DNA from: Membranipora membranacea
Lineage: Eukaryota; Bryozoa; Gymnolaemata; Cheilostomatida; Membraniporidae
Length of the DNA stretch: 64,000 bases
Reading direction: 5' to 3'
Assembly: GCA_914767715.1 (NCBI GenBank)
Contig: OU612068.1
Coordinates: 8,430,001-8,494,000 of the forward strand
The notes beneath the pieces are model-generated. The model was not told the origin of the DNA. It did not search any database and was given only the letters and a program-made list of their open reading frames with translations. The position numbers and the translations under genes are program-made. Shown here piece after piece: positions 10,440 to 22,959 of the stretch (its first letter is position 1; every line of letters begins with the position of its first letter).

Positions 10440-13400
10440 CCAACATGCTCTCATCGAGGAAATAAGTCTCTTACCTAAAGATGCTAGTTTTTCGACTGAT
10501 GTCTTGGATAGTTCATCATAATACAGTGACTGCAGTCACAGCTAGTTATCTAACCCATCACCATCTAGATCATCAGATCTTCTTCTGATGGCATCTCTGG
10601 TATTTCTTGAATTCTCCTCAGATCCTAAAACAATTACAAAACATAATACAGAACTTTTTAATAACATTACAATGTAGGAACTCCCACAGACCAAGTTTGC
10701 CTGCACTCAAAACTGCTTCTCCCTTCAATCAAACTGTAGAAGGGGAGCAAACTGGAATGCGTGCAAACTTGACTAAACTTGATTTAGGACTCCCAGTACA
10801 AGGGCCATTCGATGATTTAATTTCAACTATGCTTTAGCGTTCTCTTATATATATAGGCCGAGTACTCAAGAATAGTAAACAAACTTAACTAAACAAGGAA
10901 AGAATGATTGATGAGTGTTCAAATGTAATGAACTATGATTGTATTCAAGAGACTCAACTTCAACCCAAAGATGATTGGGATAAAGGGGCAACATGATTAG
11001 ATATTAATATTTCACTGTAACATGATTAATTTGTAGCCTAAAAAGGTGAAGCAGACAAAACAAAAGGCGCAATAACCAACCGAGCAGTGGATGTCTGGGG
11101 TCTGCTTTTTTCCTGCTTGTTTTTTGTCTGATGATTGGTGGATTCTCTGGGCAGAGATTTGTTGGACTTATCGCAACTGATCTATCTCTCGGTGTTCGGA
11201 TTATTTAGAAGCCTCCGATTTTTCAGATGCTACAAGGTTTTAAAATATTATGAACATTGCTTTTTATGAACACACTGTGGCCTAATTCTTCTGATTAAAT
11301 TCACAAGACTGTCATAAATAAAAATAATTAGAATATACAGAGATTTTTACACCTAAAAAACTCATTTTTTCTTGAGCAATGTGACAAGGCTCAGTTATTC
11401 AATAACACAATACTGTGTCATAACTTGTAAAATTTACTAACTCTAACCTGGCCTTTGAGCCTCATATTTTGTAGTATTCTTATCTTACCTCTAGCATTAT
11501 CTAGTACCACGGGGCGCCTTATAGCGAGTTATGCTAAATTACTTATCTCGTCAGTTCAAGGGTATTTCTTGTTCCTATCTGAATTACTGAAGAGACTGTG
11601 TATTTTCACAACTCAATGGCCATTTGAAGTGAGGGTTGTCCCTGTCAACATGCATATAGGGCATAAATACATCACAGCGCCTACAAGCTCAGGGCTATAA
11701 TTCAATTCAGTTTAAGCTGATCTTTTGCCAACTTGGACTTTCTCTCTTGAATCTGGAATAAGCATCACTTATAAGTACTGACAGTGACAACCTTCACCAT
11801 ATATAAACGCAATGACTATTATTATATGCTCTTGAGTAAACAAGATATCCTTACCTGAGGTCTTGTCTATTCACTGATGTGATGGATAGTATATCATGAA
11901 ACATTGGATGGTAATTATGAAACCCTCATAATACTCAGATCGCCTCTTATTGACTCCCTGGTATTCTTCACTTTCTCCTCAAATCCTGAAAGAAGAATGA
12001 AACAGACCTTTATGATATTTTCTTGTGGTCGGGACGCCCAGCACGAGGGCCATCTCAATAATTAAGTACCTGCATCATTGAGATGGCTCTCGTGCTGGGA
12101 GTTTTATTTTGACCATGCTTTAGTATCATATAACAGCACAACTAGGCTAATTCATCAAGACCAGTCAACTAATTTTTAACAAAACAAGGAAAACATGCTT
12201 GATGGATGTTCAACTGTCATGACCTTGCATTGCAGCCAAGAAACTCAAATTCAACTTGGAGAAAGTTTGGAAAAAAAAAGATTAATTGTAACATATACAA
12301 GTTGGAGCAGACGGAACAATCAGGAGCCATTAGCGATTACCAACCAAACAGGGGGTGTCTGGGGTCTGCTTTTTTCCTGCTTGTTTTGATGATTATTGAT
12401 TGATTCTCTGTGCTGAGATTTTGTGGATCTATCGCAACTGATTGATCTTTTGACATTGGAATTATTTCGTATCCCTCCGACTTTCTCTTGCTACAGTAAA
12501 AATAATGGGCATGGTCAAAGTTTGGAAAATATTACCAGAATTATCTTTGCTACATCTTATCACTATGGGGTTAACTCTGCTGATTAAATTTGTGAAACCT
12601 TTCAAAAATAAAGAGAATTAGAGTATAAACATGTGAAATGGCTATTTGAGGAGAGGAACGCCCTTGTCAATATACATACAGGATATAACAACTTCACTGA
12701 GCCTACAAGCTCAGAGCTATAATTACATACAGATTAAACATATGTTTTGCCAAGATAGACTGTCTCCTCTTGCATTTGGGATAAGTATAACTTATAAGAA
12801 CAAAAACTGACAACATTTACCATGCAGGCCCATGTCTGACAATGCTCGCGTGCTCTTAAGGAAACATGACTGCCTTATGTAAGGATGTTGGTCTTATAAC
12901 TCTTTCGGTGGTAATTATTGAGCCCATCATTATATTCAGAACCTCTCCTGATTGACTCTTTGGTATTCTTCGCTTTCTCTAAAATCCTGAAGGGAGAAGA
13001 AAACATACCTTTACAATAATTTTGTAATGATGGGACACCTACAGGCTATAGCACCATGGGATATCTCAAGACTTTTATGACTCTTAGCTTTCTGTCTCAC
13101 CTAACAGCAAATTTTTGGTGATACTTCAGCATTAGCAAATTAGATTATCTGTTTGCAAACAAAAAGGGATGGGATTTCTCTATAAAAAAGATCGCATTTT
13201 CAATTTTCCTACTACGTTATGGAAACATCACTAAACCCTCAAGCTCTGGGCTACAATTCCAAACAGTTTAAACTTACCTTTTCCTAGTATGAAGTTGGTC
13301 TCTCACATACGAAGAACTTGTAAGTTCCGACGGTGACAACATGAATCTCACTGTAGACACAACACTAATTATATCGCCCCATGTCTGTCCCTCCTCATCT
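10440..13400 (-). repeat. Three diverged tandem units
   Basis: Units begin near 10,440, 11,820 and 12,850. Each contains, on the minus strand, an exon-like segment after a YAG acceptor (starts near 10,633, 11,987 and 12,990) with a shared frame: SEENSRNTRDAIRRR, EEKVKNTRESIRG and LEKAKNTKESIRR. The first ends soon after in DGDGLDN and a stop. The first two are followed by gtaaga/gtaagg donors. Frames shift between units and stops occur, so this is either a triplicated last exon in decay or a non-coding repeat. The modules GGGTCTGCTTTTTTCCTGCT (11,098 and 12,362) also mark the units. Confidence 0.55.
12037..12099. repeat. Short inverted repeat (hairpin)
   Basis: CCCAGCACGAGGGCCATCTC and its near-perfect complement GAGATGGCTCTCGTGCTGGG flank a loop of about 20 bases. 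It lies inside tandem unit two; units one and three have only degenerate single arms. Could be a tiny MITE. Confidence 0.7.
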
Positions 13401-13599
13401 GACAATAAAGTACCACTCTGTGAGACGGTATGTTATGCTGATTGTTGCACATTGCATCAAACCTGAAAGGATATTAAGTGATAAAAAAACTGCAGAAAAT
13501 CATTTAGTGGTTTTCTTACACAATGAGCTCTTTCAGACGAGTTATTTTCTCATTTCAGTGATTTTTTTATTCTCAGTGAGTAAATATAGGAGTGAGTAA

Positions 13600-15130
13600 G
13601 ACTCATTGAAACATCGAAGGCGCAAGGGCAAATCTGGCTAAAAAACCCCACTCCATCTTATTCAGAAACAGATCTTTTTCATCTCCTTGTATATAAGTGT
13701 GTAAAATCGAGCAATGATATCCAACCATAACCTTGTGATAAGAAATCTAGTTATATAGGAGTTATAGTCTCAGTTTAAATGGAGAGATAACTCTGTTTTA
13801 GGTTGATCAAGTGCTTCAAGGTTAACATAATTAAATACATTTGATTATGATAGCCAGAAGAAGTCTCACCGAAATCTTTATCAAGCGACACGGTGGAGAG
13901 GAGCTTCGCAATGGTGGTAAGGCTTTGCAATGAACTTCTGTATACATCCATATCACTGGTGTGCTGCAATAATCAACATTGCGAAACTAACCAACCTTAG
14001 CCATTGATAGAGTTTTCTCTAACTGTCATTATTAATAAAAACAACATTAATTAGCATGCCTAATAACAACAACATCCTGTTAGTTTGTTACTCAATCAGA
14101 ACGTATGGAATGCTCGCTACTCAAAAATTGGATCGATGCTGCCACTCCATCTTGGTGAGTGAGCTTACATTGATAAGTAAGATATAACCAGAAAGTACTC
14201 ACCTATTTCTGGTCTTTAGCATTCAAAATACTGCTCATGTACAATGGTGGGCAAGGTCATGTAAAGATTTCTTTGTCTTTTCAGTGATTGGCGAATCTGT
14301 AATTAGAGACATGGCGAAGTAGTTAAGTGATGCGCATTGTCACTATGTCCGCTACTTATATTGTTGGGATTGTGTCCTCATGCTGAAAAGACATGCATGA
14401 GAATGAACCAATATAGCACAATATGGCTTGTGTAATTCTTAAAGTCAGCAACCAAGGAAGTTCCTGAATCATCTGATCAAAAAACTGTCAAAATCACTAT
14501 CTGATCGCCCCTAGTTGTGTGAGTGAGACTGGCAATGTATTACATAACAGCTAATAGCGCACCTGAAATGGATAATTCAGCTGGTTTATAGCAATGAAGA
14601 GGGAGTTCATTGTTTATAGGCAGCATTCTCTTTCTGTGATATCTGACAACCTGCTTACGCCTATCCCTGTGCTAAGTTGTATGGCTTCCCTGAAGTTATG
14701 ATTTCTTTAAAACAGTCATATAGGAGTTTGCCCGGTTTTGCATTGGCTCGCTCTACAGCCAGGTTTGTGAGCTAGAAAAAAGGTCATAGGGCTAGCAGAA
14801 AAGTGGTACTCAAAGCATATAGCATTAAAAAATGCTGGTTCCATGTGCTCACAAAATGCAATTGTGTTTCTAGTGAACATATCACATCTTTAAAAAGTAA
14901 TATCAGCCGTTGTTGCCCTACCTCCCTATTTTTGTGGTTATTTGAAGGTCATTCATTATGGAGATATTCCACTGGTTTACATCTTGCTTCTTCTGCTTTC
15001 TAAAAGAATAATAGTAAATAAGGCTTAGGCAGGGCATATCATAAAAATCCCTGAACACTAACAGGGAAATCTGTCTTTATGAGATCAGTTGAGTTAGATG
15101 ACCATTCTTTTGCCATGGATGGAGAGCTGG
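13600..15130. other. Unassigned stretch
   Basis: No convincing exon, RNA or repeat family seen; short ORFs only. Confidence 0.4.
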
Positions 15131-15137
15131 AAAAGTA

Positions 15138-15482
15138 CATTACAAAATAAAGTACACCTATGCTGTAGTATGTTGGATAGGCCCTGGGGGCTGATGTCAG
15201 GGAGACATGCCCCAATGCACCTATGAGAGTTGTGTAACAAAAGGCCTTTTGTTTGGTGAACAAAGGAGTAGGCTACCCTACCCTTCCCTACAATGGCAGG
15301 CAAAGTGTGCTTGTCTGAATGCATGTTGGATTCATGTGATTGCATGCTGGGGCGCGTGTATGCTAGGCTCAGCTCTCTACTTTTGCTACACTCATTTGTG
15401 GGTATACACAATCCACCCGCTGCTACGATATGTAGGAACCACTGGTAAAGGGTATTTCACAACTGTACTTTATTTTGGTATG
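15138..15482 (+). mobile_element. TIR element, copy 1 (CATTACAAAATAAAGTAC ends)
   Basis: 345 bp with 18-bp terminal inverted repeats CATTACAAAATAAAGTAC. Closely matches an inverted copy at 16,377-16,701 and carries about 20 extra bases near 15,268-15,290. ORFs inside are open on both strands because both copies share them, and no transposase is visible. The target-site duplication was not found. Confidence 0.8.
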
Positions 15483-15554
15483 ATTTTTTTTGGATTTGGA
15501 ATTGTTGCTGAATGAGCTGTATTTAGTTAGGTCCATCAAGCAAGGCTGATTTTA

Positions 15555-15780
15555 TGTATGGACAGCTGAGAAGGCAGTCTTTCTTTCTATCAAAACACTC
15601 ACTCTCACCTCAGGTCAGGGACATGCTCGCTGTCCAGATTTGTTGCAGAGAGATTTGGCTGTATCTTCTCTATCATGTATTACCTTTAAGCAACAAAGAA
15701 ACCAGGGGGGGCAGTCAAACACTGCCAGAGACTCAGGTTTTGTAGAATTCCTGTGCACCATGCATACATAATCATAATAA
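15555..15780 (+). repeat. SINE-like module, copy 1
   Basis: Shares CAGTCAAACACTGCCAGAGA and a CTCAGGTTTTG-rich segment (about 15,711-15,745) with 16,955-17,010 and 50,092-50,135. The third copy keeps a tRNA-like A box, so the family is probably tRNA-derived. Confidence 0.5.
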
Positions 15781-16189
15781 AAGTCAAATTGAATCCAGAT
15801 ATTTCTGAGTTTTTGGTCTAGGGTAAAAAAATCTGTCTGCTATTTGTGTCTGTATAATGTGCCAATGTAAATTTTTACCTGCATTAATTAATGTTGAACA
15901 ACAATGGCTTAAGCTGGTGATTGGCCAAAACGAATGTAACAATCAAATAGGGTTGAGTTTTACAATCTCCAAAATGAAAATAGTCTTGGTGTTGGCATAA
16001 ATACAGAACAGCAGAAGAACTTGAGAAAACTTGTGTATGAAAGAGCCAAAGTGAGCTGAGAAGCCTACTGTCTGTGTCTCTACCTGGAGCAAGGTCACAG
16101 GAGAAGTAATACAGATATATATATATATTCAGTTGGTTGGTGTTATCAGGGAGTAATTTCTATTTACTACAAATTGATTCAGGATAGCA

Positions 16190-16267
16190 CCAATGAACTA
16201 AACTAAACTAAACTTACTAAACTAATACTAAATTAATTAAACTACTAAACTGGTTTAGTTCATTGAT
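16190..16267. repeat. TAAAC-rich repeat with inverted ends
   Basis: Short run of AACTAAACTAAACTTACTAA type repeats bounded by CAATGAACTAAAC and GTTTAGTTCATTG. Low complexity with a hairpin; no coding. Confidence 0.6.
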
Positions 16268-16376
16268 AGCACAGAGAGTATACTGCATGCACACATAGAT
16301 AGGCATAATAAGGAGTTTGTCAGACTGTGAACTTGCCTCCCTATGAACTGGGAGAGGGGGCAGTTCATAGGGGGGC

Positions 16377-16701
16377 CATTACAAAATAAAGTACAGTTGT
16401 GAAATACCCTTTACCAGTGGTTCCTACATATCGTAGCAGCGGGTGGATTGTGTATACCAACAAATGAGTGTAGCGAAAGTAAAGAGCTGAGCCTAGCATA
16501 CACGCGCCCCAGCATGCAATGACATGAATCCAACATGCATTCAGACAAGCCCACTTTGCCTGCCATTGTACTCCTTTGTTCACCAAACAAAAGGCCTTTT
16601 GTTACACAACTCTCATAGGTGCATTGGGGCATGTCTCCCTGACATCGGCCCCCAGGGCCTATCCAACATACTACAGCATAGGTGTACTTTATTTTGTAAT
16701 G
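16377..16701 (-). mobile_element. TIR element, copy 2 (CATTACAAAATAAAGTAC ends)
   Basis: 325 bp with perfect 18-bp terminal inverted repeats, inverted with respect to the copy at 15,138. The pair, 1.2 kb apart, could form a large hairpin. Confidence 0.85.
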
Positions 16702-16869
16702 AGTTCAAAGGCTAGCAAACTCCTTATTTATGCCTATGCCCTATGCATGCACATCATTTATTGTCACGTACACATTCAGATACCTGATTCCAGTCCATCC
16801 AGGCATAAGTAAGTTAAGTTAAAACTACTACTATTTTCTAAATGAAGACTCCACACCACATGTCTACTT

Positions 16870-17035
16870 CAAAACCTCTAGATCTCTTGCAAAAAGAGGG
16901 GCTAACTTCTTGCTGGCAATGTTGGACTGTCTCTCCTTGGGATTTTGACTCAAGGGTGACAGTCAAGCATTGCCAGAGAGAGAGGTTTCAGAGTAGACCT
17001 CTGTGTTGCAGTGAATTGTGATATAATTATAACTT
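16870..17035 (+). repeat. SINE-like module, copy 2
   Basis: Contains CAGTCAAGCATTGCCAGAGA and GGTTTCAGAGTAGACCTCTG, matching the other two copies. Degenerate B-box-like GGTTTCAGAGTAGACC. Confidence 0.45.
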
Positions 17036-17117
17036 TTTGATCATTATATATATTTATTAATTATCATAGGACTACCATGTTTCCAAGCAAATTGGTAAAT
17101 ATATGTACATAGGTAAA

Positions 17118-17495
17118 TCAGGCCCTAGTGGAGGAAGTCTCCCCCACCCCAGTAGTTGTTGAGGCATTAACTTCTTTCAGACAACTCCACTTTTGCCATG
17201 CACAACATGTGTCTGCCTTGCCTGAGTATCCCTCCTCAACCCCAGTGGTTGTTGAGTTGTTATTTTTTCTTAGACCACTCTGGCCATGCACAAGAAGTGT
17301 ACCGCATTGGGCTTGCAAGCAAAAAAGCACTGGTCTAATACAAAGCCTGAGTCTTTTTGTTCTTTGTCTTAGTTTTCTTCCTTTTTTATGTGGATGATGA
17401 GATTGTTTTTGTGGTTCGTCATCATCATATGCATAGTTTTCTATGATCAGTTGTGCCAGTGTCAGTGAGTTGTGTCTTTCAATCCCTGATTGCAC
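17118..17495 (-). pseudogene. Receptor-family relic R1 (juxtamembrane segment)
   Basis: Minus-strand ORF whose early part reads YAYDDDEPQKQSHHPHKKGR, the counterpart of YYASDDETSHQTHRKRKKK in copy 2. The transmembrane part upstream is eroded. Beyond it, two tandem units of roughly 90 bp (17,148-17,205 and 17,238-17,292) encode STTTGV-type repeats. No donor of the family type seen. Probably a decayed exon. Confidence 0.45.
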
Positions 17496-17499
17496 ATTT

Positions 17500-18560
17500 T
17501 ATTTAGTTCGCTGCCAGAACATGATGTTAAATCATTGTTTATTACCTCGGGCGTTTCTATTAGTGAAGTGTATCGATAATATTGTATCCAAAACAAATTT
17601 GAAATAGTTAAATATGTTTTGTTTTTAAATCTACAAGGGTTGTACTCTTTGAGGAGACTGCAATCTTCGGCATCTTGTTGTCACGCTAAGCAAGGTTATG
17701 TGGTCCCATAGCATTATTGACCATGCAATGTGTGTCGTCTGCGATAAAAAATGGTACTTCTTTGATACTTCCTATTAGTTTTGTTACAGTGCTGCTCTGT
17801 TGCATTACTTTGCTGGTTGAAGACTTTCCAAACAGAAAGCCTTTATGTGAGAACAGAATAGACCATTCTCTCATCTTACAACTGGATGCAAACTTTGTAA
17901 AGCAGTTGGTGCTTTGCCTGCAGATTTCTCAGATGATAATGACAATATCAAGCCCTCTAATCTCTCTCCAGATATCATCATCATTGCAATGTTGTCAACT
18001 TTTTCTTATACTCCAATGACGATGTTTTTTTCGGGTTAAACTGGTATATTATATTTATGGAGAGAAATTGCTGTGCCCAATTCAACTGTGGCCACATGGC
18101 ATTTTGTGATCGTGTAATGTGGCAGCATATGAACTATGCAGGGGTGCTTATGGTATTGCCATCCTTTTGTTATGTATTCACGGAGAGGTATCTCCAACAA
18201 ATAGATCCTGTAATTTTTTCTCCAACACATTGATTCTGACCAAAGGTGGTGGTGGTGGAACGCAATGATTTTAGTGATTTCGGAGACTGGTTTTATTTTT
18301 CTTCCCCAATCCCCATCCGCAGGTATTAACTTTCTGCATCTTTCATGTTGATTGCTTTGTGTTCGCTATTGCCGCTAGCTTACAATGCTACCATCTTGTT
18401 TCTGTTTAGGTATGTTGTGTTCATGATAGGCTGGCCTAGACAGCATCACTGAGCGCTCTGTGAACTCTGTTCTTCTTGACAAGCCTTCATGATTAAGAAA
18501 AGGGTTGATTATAATCGGATGTCATATCACACGCAACATCCCGAAGCATGGGCGACGAAA
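17500..18560. other. Duplicated intron-like sequence
   Basis: The part 17,430-17,730 matches 29,080-29,340, so it belongs to the decayed receptor array. No coding supported; nothing recognised in 17,750-18,560. Confidence 0.4.
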
Positions 18561-18569
18561 TATTATTTT

Positions 18570-18745
18570 TGCCTTAATGGCAAGGACGCAATGTCTGCGC
18601 CAGTTTTGCTCTCAGTTTGCAGGCAGGTCGGAGCACACCTGGGGGCCAACCAAACCCCAGTAGAAGATAGACTGCAGTTGGTTTCGAACCCACGACCTTC
18701 ATAACTTGCGTGTTGAAGACGGCGCTCTAACAGCGTCACCAATTG
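18570..18745 (-). repeat. tRNA-derived SINE-like element
   Basis: On the minus strand an A-box-like GTTAGAGCGCC (near 18,725) and a B box GGGTTCGAAACC (18,680-18,691) are spaced as in a tRNA, but the acceptor and T stems do not pair properly. A pseudo-tRNA or SINE head is more likely than a working tRNA. Confidence 0.5.
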
Positions 18746-19009
18746 TTGCTGCTGTTGAGTTAGTTTTTCCGGTTATGGCTGATTGGTTTTGCATTGCCAG
18801 GGTCGTTGTTCTGCCCTCTTACACTGAGCTCAGCAGAAATGTTTGTTTCCCCTAGCAATAGGTCCAACTACTGCAGTCTCCATTCTTAAACCAGCTTCCA
18901 TTTCCCATAATCTTGATCCTGGTATTTTCAACCAGTTTTATCAGTTGTGAACAAACCATGCTTTAATATAAATGAGGTTCAACAACTGCCGTGTCCATTC
19001 ATTAGCAAG

Positions 19010-19195
19010 CTACAGACCCTCCAAATCCTCCAGACTTTTGATATATGTTAGCCTTTGATCTTGGTTTTCTTGCCCTTTTTTTTTATCTTTTTCTGTATTT
19101 TTTTCACCTTTTTTTATGTGGAGAATGAGATCAATTTGTGGTTCATCATCATACGCATAGTTGTCTTTGTTGCCGCAATCCAGGCAAAATATCAA
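19010..19195 (-). pseudogene. Receptor-family relic R2
   Basis: Reads CLDCGNKDNYAYDDEPQ then a Lys-rich run, matching the post-membrane segment of the family. The transmembrane part is lost. Its upstream intron-like sequence (19,200-19,480) is shared with the units near 21,640, 22,120, 27,640 and 28,770. Confidence 0.5.
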
Positions 19196-19199
19196 AATG

Positions 19200-19790
19200 A
19201 CTGATAGCGCCTATATTAAGTTTAAATGAGGGGGAGATAATAGCAAAGGAGCACAAGTCACTGAGATAAATATAAAAGCATATACATTATACAGAAAGTT
19301 ATACAATAGAATAGTTTTTAACACTTTTCTTGGCAATCCTCATTATATTAATAGTAAAATGTTTTCCAAATTGTGCCAAAAGGGTTAAAGTGCAACAAAC
19401 CATGAAAATCAGTATTTAACGATAGAAAATTTTATAGTATTGATCTAGGCTGCTGTGCTTATAGTCCCAGTTTAACGTTCATTAGTAATGAAAAAAAGAT
19501 ATAAATGAAATTTAACAACTGTAGTCTTCATTCCGAGGCCAGCTTCAGACCGTCCACAACCTCCAGACTTTTGATGTCTGTTATTATTTCAATATTGAAA
19601 TGTCTTCCAAATATTGGCAAAAAAACCCAAAAATATCAAAAGCGATAAAATCAGAATGAAACAAAAGTAAATTTGATTGAATTTATCCTGAAGAAGGTCC
19701 GTCATGTAACAATAAAAGACAAAATATCTGTGCTCTAAAAAAAACCAAAATAACATAGGTTATAATATCATAGGATGTGCAGAGGCTAAA
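19200..19790 (-). repeat. Decayed array unit, intron-like
   Basis: Carries the GTCACTGAGATAAATA, TTAACACTTTT and TCCAAAT-TTG modules repeated at 21,640-21,900, 22,130-22,330, 27,650-27,860 and 28,780-28,950. A fragment at 19,545-19,590 matches the SLEDL/SLEVV peptide of R2. Confidence 0.5.
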
Positions 19791-19807
19791 TTTGCAGAGC
19801 TTTAGAG

Positions 19808-20644
19808 CACAGCCAGCCCTCAAAAGCGTTCGGGATGGCGATCGCGGCCGTAGGCGGTCGTTAAGGGGGTGGGTGGGAAGCTAGGAATATCCTATCCGGT
19901 TATGGTAGTAAAAGTGTTAAGCTGGGCTGTTAGAAAATAACAAGCTAAAGTTCAAAGGTCATCCTTATTGCACATGCGCACTTTGAGTATCTGGACAATT
20001 GAAACACTAACCAAGAGGTAGGAGCACACAACTGCTCACAAAATCAGCTTTTTTCAGATCACAAGCAATTCTGTTAGTTGTCTTATTTCTTGTTGGAGAT
20101 GCAAAACTACAATTTAGAATGCACATTTGAGCAGAACAAGGGGTTTTGAATTACAAATAAGGAGTTTGTGTATGTACATACATTTTTCTGTGCTCCATTG
20201 GCTGCCAAACAGAGATCACAAGTGTATTATCCCTTTAATTAGCATGGGAAAATATAGGGAAAAAAGAAGACAATCTCATATCACAACATATAACATAGCC
20301 TAAGGACCATTTCTAGCGAGCCTTAATTTACATAAATCATTTTCGAGTCTCCGAAAAGTGCCGTGTCTGAGAATGCCCAGACATAGGAGAAGACAACCAT
20401 TAATAAGTCTGCACATTTATGTTATTTTATTGATGTGACAACATAGATGTATGTTTTAAGGTATGGGGAATCTGAAAAACAGGGTTAGAACTCTGTGAGA
20501 TGAGGCAAAAGTGCTGTAAACAGGTGCTAAAGTTAAAAAAGTGATAAATTGCAAAACACGGAGTTTCCTCGCTTCCCACCCACCCCCTTAACGACCGCCT
20601 ACGGCCGCGATCGCCATCCCGAACGCTTTTAAGGGCTGGCTGTG
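19808..20644. mobile_element. hAT-type non-autonomous element, 837 bp
   Basis: Both ends carry CACAGCCAGCCC inside inverted repeats of about 75 bp (GC-rich, including CGATCGCGGCCGTAGGCGGT). Flanked by CTTTAGAG (19,800-19,807) and CTAAAGAG (20,645-20,652), an imperfect 8-bp duplication. No transposase. A 102-bp relative with a perfect 8-bp duplication sits in the intron of copy 3 at 47,707. Confidence 0.8.
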
Positions 20645-20819
20645 CTAAAGAGAACATAATAATGTCATGTTACAATTGAATTAAAAATTAGTGAATAATC
20701 CCTGATTTGAAAGATGTAACTTTGCTCAACTAGCTTATTGATAAAGGTATATTAAAAGAAAAATGATCGCAATATTTAGTAATTTAGTAATATAAATTTA
20801 TCACAATAAAGCATTTCAA

Positions 20820-21310
20820 ACAATATTAGGCCCACACGGGCGGCACGAAACAGAGAGGTATAAGCATCCAGTTGTCCTCCATTGTCCCGCAGTAGCCGCT
20901 GCAAACCAGCGTGGAACACATTGATGATTGCCACAGGAACACTCTACGGCTGAATATAGACCAGATTATTCACCTGGATGTTTAATAATCCCGGCATGGT
21001 GGATAGCTGTGCAATTGATTATAAGGATCGGTTCTCGACATCATTTGCCAGCAACTTCGTAAGTGAATCAATTGTATTTACCCTAGCGACACTGATTGTC
21101 TCTTTTCTAAAATTCACTCTCACGATAGCCCAGCCTCATTCTTAATAGGTCTGGCTGGGCTGTAACTGTCCACTTTTCCAGCCTCTCACTCATTATATCC
21201 TGGTAGGGCTTTGCACCCTGCCCATCTTTGTCTGGAGTGACCGTCACTGGGATGAGGCCACTGGTCTGCAAAGACATGCTCAATTTAGTGTGAATTGGCA
21301 CCTCCAATAT
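20820..21310 (-). pseudogene. Duplicated exon-like segment, copy 1
   Basis: Minus-strand ORF from 21,307 reads SLQTSGLIPVTVTPDKDGQG and LEKWTVTAQPDLL before a stop. With the following 300 bp it matches 22,560-22,930, which keeps EKWTVTAQ and an IQVNNMV segment. Stops interrupt both. These could be relics of ectodomain exons of the neighbouring receptor relics, but no known fold is recognised. Confidence 0.35.
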
Positions 21311-21639
21311 TTTCTCATCTCTTAGGGCAGGGTTGTATCAACTTTCTCCCCCCCCCTTTCAGACCACATAGTGTGTCTATATTCAAATTTTCTTTTGCTG
21401 GCCTGTTAAGTTCCCTAATGTTAAACTCTGTCATTTTGTTGTTCACTAGCTTGGCTAGCTTTTGGCAGTTTTATTGCGCCAGCGATCACATGTCATGCGA
21501 TGCTAACATATGACAAACCCCGTGCATGCCAAGGCAGTTATCCTGCACGCCTTGTCCGAACTGTTTGTTTATGGATGCCCTATGTGGTCCTCCCTCTTTT
21601 CCTGCGCCGCTGTGAAGCGCACATGCAATTTATCATAGC

Positions 21640-21960
21640 TGCAGCCTTTAGTTGGAGACAATAGCGAAGTAGCGCAAGTCACTGAGATAGAGAAGAAAAG
21701 TGTATAAATTCGAAAGAATGTGAGGCAATGGAATTGTTTTTGGCAGTTTTTTTGGCAGACCTTATTGTTTCATAGCACATTTTTTCCAAATGGTGTCGAA
21801 AGAGCAAATTTTTTTAGAGTGACACAATAGTAATGTCACGTCTGGCATGCATCAATAAAGGTGAAAATGAACAGAAAGAAAGATTTATAGCAATTTGTAC
21901 GATTGTCATAGAAGCTCTGTTCATTTGAAATGATCTGCTTATTAGCTTTTTGTTTTTAGT
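21640..21960 (-). repeat. Decayed array unit, intron-like
   Basis: Matches the units at 19,200, 22,130, 27,650 and 28,780. No coding. Confidence 0.45.
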
Positions 21961-22130
21961 AGCTTGCAAGGCTGTCTCGGATCCCCCAAATCCTCCAGAC
22001 TTATGCTGTGTGTAGATTGTGGATCCAGGTCTTCTTCTAGAGTTCTATGTGATTGCTTTTGTGGTTCATCATCAGATGCATAGTAATCATTGTCTTTGCA
22101 TTCCAAACATGATCACTGATGGAGTGTAAA
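21960..22130 (-). pseudogene. Receptor-family relic R3
   Basis: Reads CLECKDNDYYASDDEPQKQS, close to KYEYYASDDETSHQ of copy 2, then LEEDLDPQ and SISLEDLGDPRQP. The hydrophobic segment just upstream is shortened and out of frame, and a stop follows. A decayed transmembrane exon. Confidence 0.55.
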
Positions 22131-22559
22131 TTAGCAGGTTAAAAGCGAAGGAGAATTAGTCACTAAGATAAATAAAAAAGAGTAAAGCAATTAATGGCAT
22201 GGAATTGTATTTAACACATTTATTAGCAATCTTTTCATATTGCAATAGTTAAATGTTTTCCACAGAGTGTCAAAAAATGCAAAACGACATAAACCATAAA
22301 CATTCGAATAGAACAATAATAAATTTTATAGAATTTATCCAGAATAAGGTCAGTCATGTCACTATAAAAGACAAAATATCTGTGAGCTAAAAAAGCAAAA
22401 TAACTTGGGTGTTGTTATCATAGGACTTTGCAGAGGCTCAATTTGCAGAGGTTTAGAGATAAAAAAAATGTAATATTACAATTGAAACAAAGACATTTGA
22501 ATAATCCCCGATTTTAAAGCTGTAACTTTGCTCGATGAGCTTATTGATAAAGGTAGATT

Positions 22560-22930
22560 ATTATAATAAGACAATGAGCAGGTTTAGTTTTAAAGTATAA
22601 ATATCATCACGATTGTGAATTTTGAACAAGATTCCCCCCAGACCCGCAGCACAAAATAGAGAACTACTACGCATCAAGTTGTCCTCCACTGTCCCACAGT
22701 AGCTGCTGTCAACCAGTATGGAACACATTGCATGATTAGCACAGAAACTCACTACGGATGAACAGACCATGTTATTCACCTGGATGATTGATAATCCCAG
22801 CTTGGTTGTCAGCTGTTTTACTCTGGTGCAACTAAATGTTTCTTTTCTAAAAATTCACTGTCACGAGTTTCTCAGGTGAGATGGGTCTGACTGGGCTGTA
22901 ACAGTCCACTTTTCCTTGTCTCAAACTAAT
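22560..22930 (-). pseudogene. Duplicated exon-like segment, copy 2
   Basis: Homologue of 20,820-21,310. The 3' half stays open (VNNMVCSSVVSFCANHAMCS) while the 5' half has stops. Function unknown. Confidence 0.35.
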
Positions 22931-22959
22931 CTTGTGATATCTCTGCAAAGGGGTCATTT

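Noticed and set aside
15039-15515. Several ORFs on both strands near 15.1-15.5 kb and again at 16.4-16.8 kb
   Set aside because: They lie inside the paired TIR elements, so their similarity is due to the repeat, and frames are open on both strands.
18680-18745. Minus-strand tRNA gene
   Set aside because: A and B boxes are present but acceptor and T stems do not pair; treated as SINE-like.
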